The translations under genes and the position numbers were made by a program. Of a stretch of DNA of 64,000 bases, positions 54,809 to 64,000 are shown piece after piece. Numbering within the stretch: the first letter of the stretch is position 1; each line of letters opens with the position of its first letter. The DNA lies in assembly GCA_002197995.1 (NCBI GenBank), contig NGZR01000007.1, forward strand, positions 268,399 through 332,398. Direction: 5' to 3'. Origin of the DNA: Gaeumannomyces sp. JS-464 (lineage: Eukaryota > Ascomycota > Sordariomycetes > Magnaporthales > Magnaporthaceae). The notes under the pieces are model-generated. The model was given only the letters and a program-made list of their open reading frames with translations, was not told the origin of the DNA and did no database searches.

Positions 54809-56177
54809 TCTCACCAGCGCCTATGGTAGGTCACTGGGAGAGCGAGGTGTTTGTCGGTTATGCAGAACCAATGCCAACCGACGACAGATTTTAATTCGAG
54901 CCGATTTTGAATCAACGCATGAATTCGGCGCGATAAGTGATGCGGCACGCAACAAAATCCATGATTCTCTGCAGACGCTGACGGCCGAGCTTGCACCAAG
55001 GTGAAGTCGTCAGTATGTGTCAATCCTCTTTTTAGTTGGACGGCACATCGGAAGCGCGACAGGTGGTCTCCACCCACAGATTTGCTCGGCTTTTATCGGT
55101 GGATGACGTTCCCTGCCATCAAATTCCCATTTTCGATTCACATCCTCCAACCCCATCGCGGCCAGGGAGACTCTCGCGTCTCCCGAAAATTAGGTTGTTG
55201 GGATATTTATAAAACAATAGCCCACGGGTAGGGAACTGAGAGCCGCGCCGACCGAGTTTCTCATAGATGGCGGCAATACCGACGAGGTCTCTTTTGAGGC
55301 AGCCACATTGCCTTCGGAAATCTCAGACACTATGCCTCGACACCTTCCAGGCCAAGACCCCCTTCTCGTCTTGGTCAGACATTGGACCTGGAGCAGGTAT
55401 GTTCTCCAAGCCCCTGTCACTCCGGAGCAGATCTGTGGCGTGGGATGCATGCGCCAGTTGAGCCGCGTGGGGTGGGTGTTGGCATGCATATATATGAACG
55501 AGCTAACCAGACCGTTGGTATCAGTTTATTCGCCGGTCGAAAGTCCTGGCTCTCTACCGTAGCTTCGTCAGAACTGCGAGCAAAATCCAAGACCCAAAGA
55601 CCAGGGCAGAGACCTTAAAGTATTTTAGGGAAGAGTTTGAGAGTAACAAACATGTCACTGATCCGGTCAGTTGTCGTCATCCGCACAACCACTCTTCATG
55701 TGCAACAGGGAGGCACGCAAACTGCCCGATCCCTAGCCTGCAGGGCAAAACGGCCTTATTGACTCGATATACATCTTCTCCCACAGGGCCAAATCCGGCA
55801 TCTACTGAAGATGGGCCGTGCAACATTGGGGAGCATAGAGCGGTCTATTAATCAAGCATCATGAACAATAACGCAAGGGTTGTGCTTGGCGGGTATCTGC
55901 ACGATCCGTGGTGTAATATATAATGCCATCCCCCACCATGGGGAGCCCCAACTAACCGCCCGAGCAAGCTGGTCGATCCCGGAGCGGCAAGAGAAATACG
56001 ACGTTCTTATTTGAGAGGCATCCATCTCATAGTCGTCCGTCATCGCTTGCTACATCGTGACCCATGGACCACGTATATGCTCCCTATCGTACATCTTCCC
56101 GTCCAGGCCCGGGGGGCTCTCTTCGGATCGCCCCTGGTTGGCGTAGTGTTTTGTCGGTATGAGTCTTCTCCCCCGGC
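54809..56177. other. Intergenic, no gene seen
   Basis: NAA40 promoter side and 3' flank of the bL36m gene. Small frames only. Confidence 0.6.
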
Positions 56178-56672
56178 TCAGCTCTGCCGCTGCTTATGCC
56201 TGGGGTTTGCGCTGCAAATGACATAGAGCCAGCCTCGGTGCCTCTTGCCACGCTTCCGTCGGACAACCTGCAAACAAAAACGCAAAAAAAAAAAAAAAAA
56301 AAAAAGTCAGCGCATTGTCTCCCAGCACACACAGGCAAGGGGCCGAACGGGTAGGCAGAAACGGACCTTGCAGTGCTCGCACCGCTTCGTGATGGCGCTG
56401 CGGAGCTTCATCCCCCTCGCCTGCTGCTGCACCGCCTGCCCGGCCGCGACGGCGGGCCGCGTGCTGGCCACCGGCAGGGCCCCTCCATATGTCCTGGCCA
56501 GGAGCACGCGCGTCATCGCCATTGAGCCGAATATCGATCGTGAGAGTGACCTTGTTTGCTGGAAGGTGTGCTGCTGCGGCTTGATCGCGGGCGTCGCGAC
56601 GGAGAGGCCGCGCATCGAGGTGACCAGGGACGAGGCCCTTGCGGCGCGGGAAAAGATCGCCAGGCTAGCCAT
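56178..56672 (-). CDS. rtc6: Mitochondrial ribosomal protein bL36m
   Basis: Smallest protein of the mitochondrial large ribosomal subunit, zinc-binding. 131 residues in two exons, 56672-56367 and 56267-56178. The first 85 residues form a basic, Ala/Ser/Arg-rich mitochondrial targeting extension (MASLAIFSRAARASSL). The mature part is canonical bL36: GMKLRSAITKRCEHCK then, after the intron, VVRRKRGKRHRGWLYVIC and SANPRHKQRQ, with Cys/Cys/Cys/His ligands. The 99-bp intron (56268-56366) contains T22 in the sense direction just before the acceptor TTTGTTTGCAG. Confidence 0.95.
56284..56305. repeat. A22 homopolymer (T22 in the bL36m intron)
   Basis: Twenty-two consecutive A on the + strand. In the sense of bL36m it is a poly-T tract about 17 nt before the 3' splice site. 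Its length is probably variable. Confidence 0.9.
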
Positions 56673-57351
56673 GTCGGTTTCGCGGTTTCGATATAGAGGG
56701 GGGTTCTTCCGGCTGCTTCCTGTCGCCGTCTCTTGTTTGCTGGCTGGCAGGTGGCAGCGGGCTTCGAAGGAGCTCGATGGCGGGCAAAAGCGGAATTTTG
56801 GCCATGGCCTGCCATTGAGAATGCCGACGGCCCCACACCCAATTCATCCAATGACGTTCGCCACACGCTCGGAAGCCCAGCATCGCAAGCAACTTCGTCA
56901 ACGCCTAAAATACATACAGCTCACGACATACATGAATATTCGGGTTGCTCGCCGTGTCTGGGGTGTCAGGCCGCATAAGACGGCGTCCACATGTGACTTT
57001 GCCACGTATATGCACCTCGGGAGGTAGGTAGGTACCTAAATAGGGAAGCCTCCACAACTTTCCCATATCCTCTTTTGTAACGTTTAGGGCCTTTCTCAGA
57101 GCGTTTATAATTAGCTAGTAGACGATTCGATGTAGCAATAAAAATATGATATCATTCCTTCTTCCTCCAATCGCGCCATTCCCAGTGAACCCATCGCAAG
57201 ACACCAGTGCCAAAAAGCCAGCGAGCAGATGTGACTCACGGCCAAGAACGGGGCCATCGCCAAGCCATTACCGAAAGGGAAGGCCCAAACTCCCTCCCAG
57301 GCATTCGCATCTCAACATACATGCCCTCCTCAGTACGACACCAAGTACAGA
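56673..57351. other. Intergenic, no gene seen
   Basis: bL36m promoter and RSC9 3' flank. A GAGGTAGGTAGGTACC motif is at about 57020. A 260-codon plus-strand frame crossing bL36m is an antisense shadow. Confidence 0.6.
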
Positions 57352-60300
57352 TCAGTAGTTATCCCGGGTGATCTCCAACACCTGTTGGACATAACTCGCG
57401 AGAAGCTGGTTCTTCGTCATGATATCGCAGAGACGAGCAGTGACAGGTCGGAACAGGTGCTCGAGAGGGCTTGCCGACTGCCCCTGGCCCTCGGACGCGA
57501 GGTCCGGGAGGTCCAACACCAGGCCGTCCGCCTTGCTGACATTCCGTGCCACGTTGCGTAGGACCAACACCGCGCTAAAGGGGATCCCGGCCGCCACGGG
57601 AGGTTGCCGCTCGTCTCGCAAAAACGCCGTCTCCTCAAAGTGTATGCTGATCGTGCGGGGCGGCACGATATACGTCCTCCGGGGGCGCTTGCTTCCGACA
57701 GCCGCCTCGACGCTGAGGGCATGGGCAAGAGCCGTTTTCTGCTGCGCCGCCTTGGTATGCGTTTTGATGTGGTTCATGAAGATGGCGAGCTGCGTCTTCT
57801 GGAGGCGCGGGAACCGTGCGCAGTTTCCCCATGTGCAGTATAGGTCTCTCTCTTTATCCGCGAACTTCCCGTCCGCGCCCGGCTTCTCGCCTAGATGATC
57901 GGCGATGATGTGGTTGTACAGCTGCTCGGCATTCTTGAAGTGACGACTGCACTCGGCGCGGTGCCCGGGCCGGCCGTTACCAGGAGGCACTGGCGTTTTC
58001 CACAGACACGGCACGTACTCCCTCCCATCTGTCGTCGTGGGGTGCATCCGAGGCCGCACGCCCCGGATAATGAACTTCTGTGTCTCTCCACGTTCGCTCA
58101 TCTCTTTGACTATTTGGGGCTCCGCTTCCTTGAACACATGCGGGACATTCTTGATGAATTCGGCCGCATTAATCATTGGCCTCGACATTTGCTGCAGGTG
58201 CAAGCTGAACGAGGCTTGATAAGCCTGCCAAATGGCGATTTGCGTGATGGCCGAATCAGGGTCTTCTTCAAAAAGACATTTGAGCCAAGCGAAGCACCGA
58301 TCTGGCTCACCCATCTGAAGAAGCTGCTCACGCAGGTCCTCTGGGATGGGAAGCGGGTTCTCGCACGCAGGCAACTTCCTTTCAGGCTCAGTGGCATAAT
58401 CCTTCTGGATCCGCCTTGCGCCGTGCGACAGAAGCCGGACGAGGTGGTTGATAAGATGCGGCGCCCTAACGGCCTTCAAGAGCGGCTCAATGTTGGCAAT
58501 AAAGGCGGTGTACACGTAGAGGAAATCGAGACATGCGTCAATGAGCTCGTCATCGTTCAGCATCAGCCAGTCCAGGATGTTCTGCAGAACACTGGCGGGA
58601 ACATCAGGGAGGCGGTTTGTCTCTCCCAAGAACATTGAGAGTCGTGTGGTGGCGCGAAGAGCTGTCAGGATCGCGCCGCGGTCCGTCGAGTGTAGTTGGG
58701 CGATGAGCGTTCGGTACAGTGGATCTTCGGCATCTAGGACGATGTAGGGCGCTAGCTGCTCGGCGATGTCTAGGGCGCAGTGCTTCAGCTCGACAACAGA
58801 CTCGATGTTGGGCAGATGCAAGATGACACAGACCAGGTCTCTCATGACTGGAAAGTCGGCCATCTGCATGGCATTCTCCGGAAGAGTGACCATGTTACGC
58901 ATTGTCAACACAGCCTCTGTTATCTGGACCATGTCGTCTGCAAAATCCGCCGGTTGTATGTTGTCGAGGACGTCCTTGGGTCGGAGTTGCGCAATCCGCT
59001 CCAGGATGTCAGGGGTGCCGTTCAGGCCGTCGAGCTCTTCCAGGTTGGACTCGTCCGGGTCACCGCTGTAGTCAATGGTCCAGTTCACGTGGAAGAACTT
59101 GGCACCAACCTCGAGACCCTTGCCGACGAGGCCTTCAGCAAGGCCAGCGAAGTTCTCGAACTTGAACTTGTCGCCCCGCTCATACGAGATTTTGACGAGG
59201 TGGTGCAACGCATACGCTTGCTCAGAGGGGATCCCCGAGCGAAGTGCGCACAGGCAGCGCACGTAGATGTTGGGGCCCTCAAAAACCGTTGCTGTGTAAT
59301 TGCGCCATGTCAGTTACTCCTTCGACTAGGCACATGATGGTTGCTGATCCGGTCTGAGAAGATGAGGCGTCAGATTCTACTTACCTCCTGGTGGTGGACG
59401 GACGGACTGTGGTTGAGAGAAGAGTCCCGAGGCTTTCAACCTGTCCTGCCGCCGCCTCCTTTCGAACTCAGCAGGGTTGTTGGCAGGGGTTTCCACCGGC
59501 CGCATCTGTATAGGAGCCATGTCGATCCGGGGCTCAAAGTTCTGAACAAGCGTGGACGTGGTCTCCGGGTTCTGCGGGTTATAGTTGAATGAGGGGCCGC
59601 GAACCGTGTGTGCCATGTGCGGCGCATGAACCTGCTGGGTCATGCCCATTGGTTGGGGGTGTGAATGTCCTTGAGGCTGCGCCGGCATCTTTGCCTGGGG
59701 GGTGGGAGTGCTGGTGGCAGAGTGAGGGTGAGATGAATGTTGGGATGGGGCAGCTGCTGGGCGCGTCTGTCGGGCCGTACCCGTGTCGGGCTGGAATATC
59801 ACACGCTGAGGAGGGGCAACCCGGAGGTTGCGCGACGTCCCGCCGGACCTCGGGGTCTCCTTACGGGCCGGGGTGTCGTCGGTCTCGGAGGCGGACGCGT
59901 TCACGCTGACGGCTCTAGCGACATTCGTGGGTCCCTTCTTCGGCGTATAATTCTCTAGGGTGCGCGTGAGGAGGCCGCCGCCCTTGGCCGACTCGTGCTC
60001 GAGAATCTGTGGCGGGGGCGGCTCCTTCTTGTGTATGGTCAGGATCTCGTAGGCGGCCAGGTACTTGAGGAAAGCCGACTTCAGCGCGTACGCGACGCCG
60101 GCGGCGCTGCGATCTGTGACGTCCAGACCAAGCTCTGTCGCCAACTTGCGCCATTCGAGCGTCGTTGCCGAGACATGGTCGTATCCACCGGCAGCCACGA
60201 CGTGCTTGAAGACCTTGAGAAGATCGAGATGTGCGCTGCCCACCCAGGGCTCGGGCTCGAAAGAGGTGCCACGCTGTTTGTGGTATGCTCTCAGCGTTGC

Positions 60301-60459
60301 GATAAAGTCGTCGTACTCCTGCGTCCTGTCGATAGTGTGTGTGGCCTTGGTCTTCTGGTTGGTGTTCTTGTTGACGTTGCTCGGCCTCGAACTCCGTGAG
60401 GGGTTCCTAGGGGAGGCGCCCGAGGAGGACTCGGCGGCATCGTCAGACTCAACCGACAT
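57352..60459 (-). CDS. rsc9: RSC chromatin-remodelling complex subunit RSC9 (ARID protein)
   Basis: DNA-binding subunit of the RSC nucleosome remodeller. 1004 residues, exons 60459-59385 and 59291-57352, phase-1 intron with CTGAC branch. An acidic Ser-rich N terminus is followed by the ARID domain at about residues 40-150 (RTQEYDDFIATLRAYHKQRG, GSAHLDLLKVFKHVVAAGGY, AFLKYLAAYEILTIHKKE). A Pro/Gln/His-rich linker follows. Exon 2 is a helical repeat region (ATVFEGPNIYVRCLCALRSG, ILDWLMLNDDELIDACLDFL) and a C-terminal zinc finger CSRHFKNAEQLYNHIIADHL with YCTWGNCARFP. The frame is clean throughout, matching fungal Rsc9 in order and length. It is transcribed divergently from the gene at 61149. 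Confidence 0.92.
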
Positions 60460-61148
60460 TGTTCAATAAACCGAGGTCCGCTTGGGGATGCGAAGTGGGA
60501 GTCTGGCGCAATGCGCTAGGTCGCCAGCGGCTGGCTGCCCGCGTGGACGGGCAAAACGCTCGACAAAAGAGCTAGGGAAATTTTTTAGCCATGCGCTGTT
60601 GGCATTGGGGTTCGTGCCTGCGTCCCTCTAAAATCGGACCCGCGAAGAAGGGAAGGCGGGTGTGGGATGATGATGGCGTCGCGCAGTGCTGGGAAGGGAG
60701 ATGGCGACGATGGATCTACGCGACAAATCGTCCAAGTGTATCGCGAACTTTGGGGAGTCCAAGTGGAGTAGAGGCACCTGCAGCTGGCGCCGTCATTGAG
60801 GACGCGAAATTTCGTCCAGCCACAGGGGACGTGCCCAATTGCCTGGGTTATGTAAGCAACGCCCACATCTGAACCTTCCTTTTGGGAAGGAACCAACAGG
60901 TAGGCACGGCAGGCAAGCACGCAAGTCCATTTGCAGACGAATCTGAAGGTGCAGGCTCCCACCGCGGAGCGTCCATAGAAACATTAACGGGATCCGACAA
61001 AGCAGCATCCCAGCAAACTGTGCTCACATATCGCGGTAGGAGAACCGCGGAACGCCTGCAACTCTGGGGGTCAATGCATAAAAAGGAAGACGGGGAAAGA
61101 ATGGCGCGACAACACCTTTGCTTTTGCCACTGATCTTTAGGTAATACG
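60460..61148. other. Divergent promoter region, no gene seen
   Basis: Lies between RSC9 and the unknown gene at 61149. Frames here have no domain. Confidence 0.6.
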
Positions 61149-62733
61149 ATGCCGCCGCCGCGGACGACGTTGTCCAGCCCAGCGCCATCTGCCGACAGGC
61201 TGGTGGTGCCCCTGCAGAACGTGACCCTCAACGGCAGGGACCCTAGAGCCGAAATGGACGGCGTGGCCGAGCTAGTCATCAAGGGCGAGAGAGAGATCCT
61301 ACCCGGCGTCTCGTGGACAGAGAATCGTTCCGGCATCTACCCAACGACGAAAATCATGACGATACTCTGCGGAAACCACACGCTTGTGAGCTGCGTGTGC
61401 TGGGGCAGTTTCCTAGCCATCTTGTTTCCCCACTGCTAACGAACACTACTCTAGGAGATCATCGACTTGGGCCGCTTTGCCCAGGAGTCGGTCAAGGATA
61501 TTCTGTCCTGGCGTGTAGATCGGGGCTTCATTGATCTGACCTTCGAATACCCACTGAGCGGAAGCCGCAGGACGTCTGTGGGGGAACCGTCGTCGGCCCA
61601 GGTGTCGAGTTCTCAGCCCGTGAGTGTAGACTTGTTCCTTGGCTCCTATTTCTTTTGCTAGCAAAGCCCCTTTGCTAAACTCTTAGGCGACAGGTAAGAA
61701 CTCACCAAAGACTGCGGCTCACTTTTGCGAGCCACGATGCCTTTGCAAAGACTTGCAATACCCTGGAGGCGCTTGGCATTCTCCGCCCAGCCGTTCGCAT
61801 CCAGCGGCCGCATACGTCGCAGCTACCGGTAGCCCCTAGTCGACATCGTAGCGGCCAGGCTTCCCGCCCAGCCTCCGCGCAGGCGATGGCGCCGCCCTCC
61901 CACCGAACTTCTCAGTCTCGCTCTGAGAGGTCGCTCAGCAGCTCTCCTCATCCTACCCAATGGAATCGTAGTAGCCCATTGTCCATGACCCCTCCTGTCG
62001 GTAGAGAGCAGCAACTCCGGGCTCGCTCCATGTCTCAAATACCACCTCCTGCTGGCAGTTCTGCGTCCACTATGGACTCTCAGCAGCATGGCTCTCCCCT
62101 CCTCACACGAAGCCCCTACTTCCAGACTCGTCCGACCCCCCACCCAGTCCATCTCGACCTACCGGTAATATCACGAATCCGGCCTCCGGCCGCTCGAGGT
62201 TTGACGGCGTGCCCTCTCCTTACCGGTTCAACCCACGAAGAAACCTAGCCCAGCCGCAGTCCCGACCCCTAGGATCGCTTCCTGAGCAGCAAGGCGTACG
62301 CAAGTCGCCTAGAAGGGTAGTTCGAGGTGCCATACCATTGCCCTTGCAGGCTAGCATCGAAAAGGGTCTGCCGGCGTTGTCCCCCGCAAGACCTGTATCC
62401 AGGACCACGCCATCGCATGAAACTCCAGTGCCGCTGACAGATGCCGGCCCGTCTACGGACTCTCGGACTCAAGCTATTTCCACCTCGTGTAGTATTGGAG
62501 ATGAAGCGAGGATAGCAGGTGCGGCAACAAGCGCATTCCAGCCGCCAGTTCAAAATCTCCTCTTCTTCTCTTCGACATCTCGACTTTGGAAACTCTTCTT
62601 GGAGAAGTCCGACGCGGCCCTGAAAGTGGCCGAGGACTCTGAGGAGGCGAAATCTCAAATCATCTATGAATGTGGCCACGAGTTTGCCCTTGCTTTCACT
62701 ACTCTTTGCGGGAGCGCCAACATTGGATCCTGA
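61149..62733 (+). CDS. Protein of unknown function, two frame breaks
   Basis: Not recognised. Exons 61149-61385 and 61455-61619 read cleanly: MPPPRTTLSSPAPSADRLVV, GRDPRAEMDGVAELVIKGER, KIMTILCGNHTL joined to EIIDLGRFAQESVKDILSWR and GFIDLTFEYPLSG. A third exon probably starts at 61687. The frame changes at about 61711-61717 (one extra base, or splicing I cannot resolve) into LRLTFASHDAFAKTCNTLEA and LGILRPAVRIQRPH, followed by a long Ser/Pro/Arg-rich segment. A second change in the C6 run at 62136-62141 leads to SRFDGVPSPYRFNPRRNLA and the C terminus QIIYECGHEFALAFTTLC, stop 62731-62733. The ordered N-terminal block plus disordered tail suggests a nuclear scaffold; that is only a guess. Confidence 0.6.
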
Positions 62734-63275
62734 GCTGCCCGGGTGGTGATAACAGCGCTATTTTCTGTCTCGCTCTACAAACTTTGGCTACCCAACGTTT
62801 CCTGAGACTAGATACCATCTTCTACAATACAGGTGCCCCGGAGTAATCTACACCTATAGTAAAGTGGTATAGGAAGGTATCTCGTCGCTTTAGAGCACAT
62901 TTTACTCGCTATTTCCCAGCTAAATAAAAGGAACAAAAGATGAATATTGATTTGAAGAAGCAATGATGAAAACAAGGTTTCATCAGGGGTATCGCATGGA
63001 AATCATGAAAAACAAAATAGTGAAACAGCTGACATATGGTTCAGAGTGATCGTGGTCCCTTGTGGCTTGTGATGATGAGAGAGGTAAACGGGGAAACCAG
63101 GAAGGAAAAACGTATCCCAAGTAGATGTGTATGCAAGAAGCTCAAGCAAGCTATGTTGAAGTAAAAGAAATCGCTTTGGAGTGAACAGACGATGTGTCAG
63201 GGCAAATGGAAGTTTTTTGTTTGAGAAGAAAGTGTGTAGGTGAGAGGCGCTGCGTCGAGAAAATCCAGCCATATG
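62734..63275. other. Convergent 3' flanks, AT-richer
   Basis: Between the stops of the two unknown genes. Purine-rich and AT-rich relative to neighbours. No coding signal. Confidence 0.6.
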
Positions 63276-63893
63276 TCAAGCCCTTCCCAGCTGCACGCGG
63301 ATAAAGTGGCGGTCGCCATCCTTGAAGTGCTCCAACTTCCTTCTCGTAGAGCGAGGCACGTTGCTGCCCTCTGCCAGTGGGCCCGGAGATGCTCGGATGC
63401 CAGCACCAGGCTCCAGGGGCAGGCGCTCGATCCTGACGACGCGCTGGCCCTCTGCGCCGATGAAGATTGACGTCCTGAAGGTCGGGTTCCGGCACTGCTC
63501 AATGCGGATGATGTGGGTGCCGCGCTGCTTGTGCCGGAAGCAGGTGATGTTGGGATACCTCGGCGGCGACGCCGACCGGGCGGGGCTGGGCGACCTTGAC
63601 GGACTCGGAGGCGGCGTCCCCAGGCCGTGGGTGCTTGGCGTCTCGGCCGCGGGCTTGCCGACGGGTAGACGCTTTCCGGAGCGGAGGGCGAGGCCCTTGA
63701 GAGCCGCTTCAAGGATGGCTTCGGATTCCTGCGAGCTTCTTGATGCCGTGCTCCTCGGGGGTATTGGCTTTGTCACGCCGGCGCTGCGGGCGGCCGCACG
63801 GAGCCTTTGGCTCCTGCGCAGCTGGGGCTGGCGGCTCGCGGAGTGCTTGTTGCGGAACATGGTGCTTGTGGAGTGGCACGACAGCGGTTCCAT
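63276..63893 (-). CDS. Hypothetical basic protein
   Basis: Single clean frame of 205 residues; an internal ATG at 63860 (MFRNKHSAS) may be the real start, giving 194. The N-terminal half is basic and disordered (SRQPQLRRSQRLRAAARSAG). A Ser/Pro stretch (PPPSPSRSPSPARSASPP) follows. The C-terminal half is more ordered: ITCFRHKQRGTHIIRIEQC, IFIGAEGQRVVRIERLPL and HFKDGDRHFIRVQLGR, with a loosely repeated H/Q-x-I-R-I/V pattern that could be a small beta domain. No family recognised. A promoter lies in 63894-64000 and beyond the edge. Confidence 0.6.
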   Translation of the reverse strand: MEPLSCHSTSTMFRNKHSASRQPQLRRSQRLRAAARSAGVTKPIPPRSTASRSSQESEAILEAALKGLALRSGKRLPVGKPAAETPSTHGLGTPPPSPSRSPSPARSASPPRYPNITCFRHKQRGTHIIRIEQCRNPTFRTSIFIGAEGQRVVRIERLPLEPGAGIRASPGPLAEGSNVPRSTRRKLEHFKDGDRHFIRVQLGRA

Positions 63894-64000
63894 GATATAT
63901 AGAGCGTCAGGGGGGAGGGGCTTGTGCCGAGAGTCTCCCTGTGGCCTTGTCCACTTGTTCTTTTTGAATCGGCTGGTGCGAAAGGAGACAACGCTTCGTC

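Noticed and set aside
54753..55004. 83-codon plus-strand frame overlapping NAA40 exon 1
   Set aside because: NAA40 exon 1 on the other strand fits the family N terminus; this frame has no support.
56245..57027. 260-codon plus-strand frame over bL36m
   Set aside because: It reads through the A22 tract as poly-Lys and is antisense to a firm ribosomal protein gene.
1..64000. tRNA or 5S rRNA genes
   Set aside because: I looked for GGTTCGA-type T-arms with matching acceptor stems in the intergenic stretches and found none that folds; the candidates near 20935 and 15404 lack a partner stem.

Overview
The window reads as nuclear DNA of a filamentous ascomycete, probably a Sordariomycete. Genes are GC-rich and closely spaced on both strands. 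Most have one to four short GT-AG introns (about 55-190 bp) with CTGAC/CTAAC-type branch sites. Degraded retroelement DNA carries CAG-to-TAG type stop codons of the kind repeat-induced point mutation (RIP) makes. There is no bacterial-style operon structure and I found no tRNA, rRNA or CRISPR.

Layout. Positions 1-12.6 kb hold a candidate specialised-metabolism group: an alpha-oxoamine synthase (cut by the left edge), a cytochrome P450, a 14-helix MFS exporter, a phytanoyl-CoA-type Fe(II)/2OG dioxygenase and a Zn2Cys6 regulator. Positions 13.6-17.1 kb are a transposon graveyard. It contains TACC-rich DNA, a RIP-damaged gag-like ORF1 of a non-LTR retroelement, and a small reverse-transcriptase fragment on the other strand that directly abuts and truncates a dynamin-like GTPase gene. 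At 18.2-19.3 kb lies a secreted, highly repetitive Cys/Arg/Lys protein with many polybasic sites, the most unusual gene here. From 23 kb onward the window is mostly conserved cell machinery: amino-acid permease, DPH2, MYND protein, Cys-rich/Thr-rich membrane protein, PRP17, ERV14/cornichon, GH20 hexosaminidase, copper amine oxidase, methionine aminopeptidase 1, kynurenine 3-monooxygenase, a second Cys-rich single-pass membrane protein, a PLAC8 protein, NAA40 acetyltransferase, mitochondrial bL36, RSC9, and two genes I do not recognise.

Sequence quality matters for interpretation. At least eight genes carry frame breaks, most of them explained by one missing base in a C or G run. They include the normally indispensable MAP1 (about five breaks) and KMO. 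I therefore read most breaks as residual assembly errors rather than gene death, and annotate those loci as genes with the break positions stated. The dynamin fragment and the gag-like ORF are different: these are truly damaged.

How the genes might work together. The first five genes form a plausible biosynthesis, tailoring, export and control set, by inference from family membership only. The rest are independent housekeeping or cell-surface genes. All exon limits were placed by eye from splice signals and reading frame.
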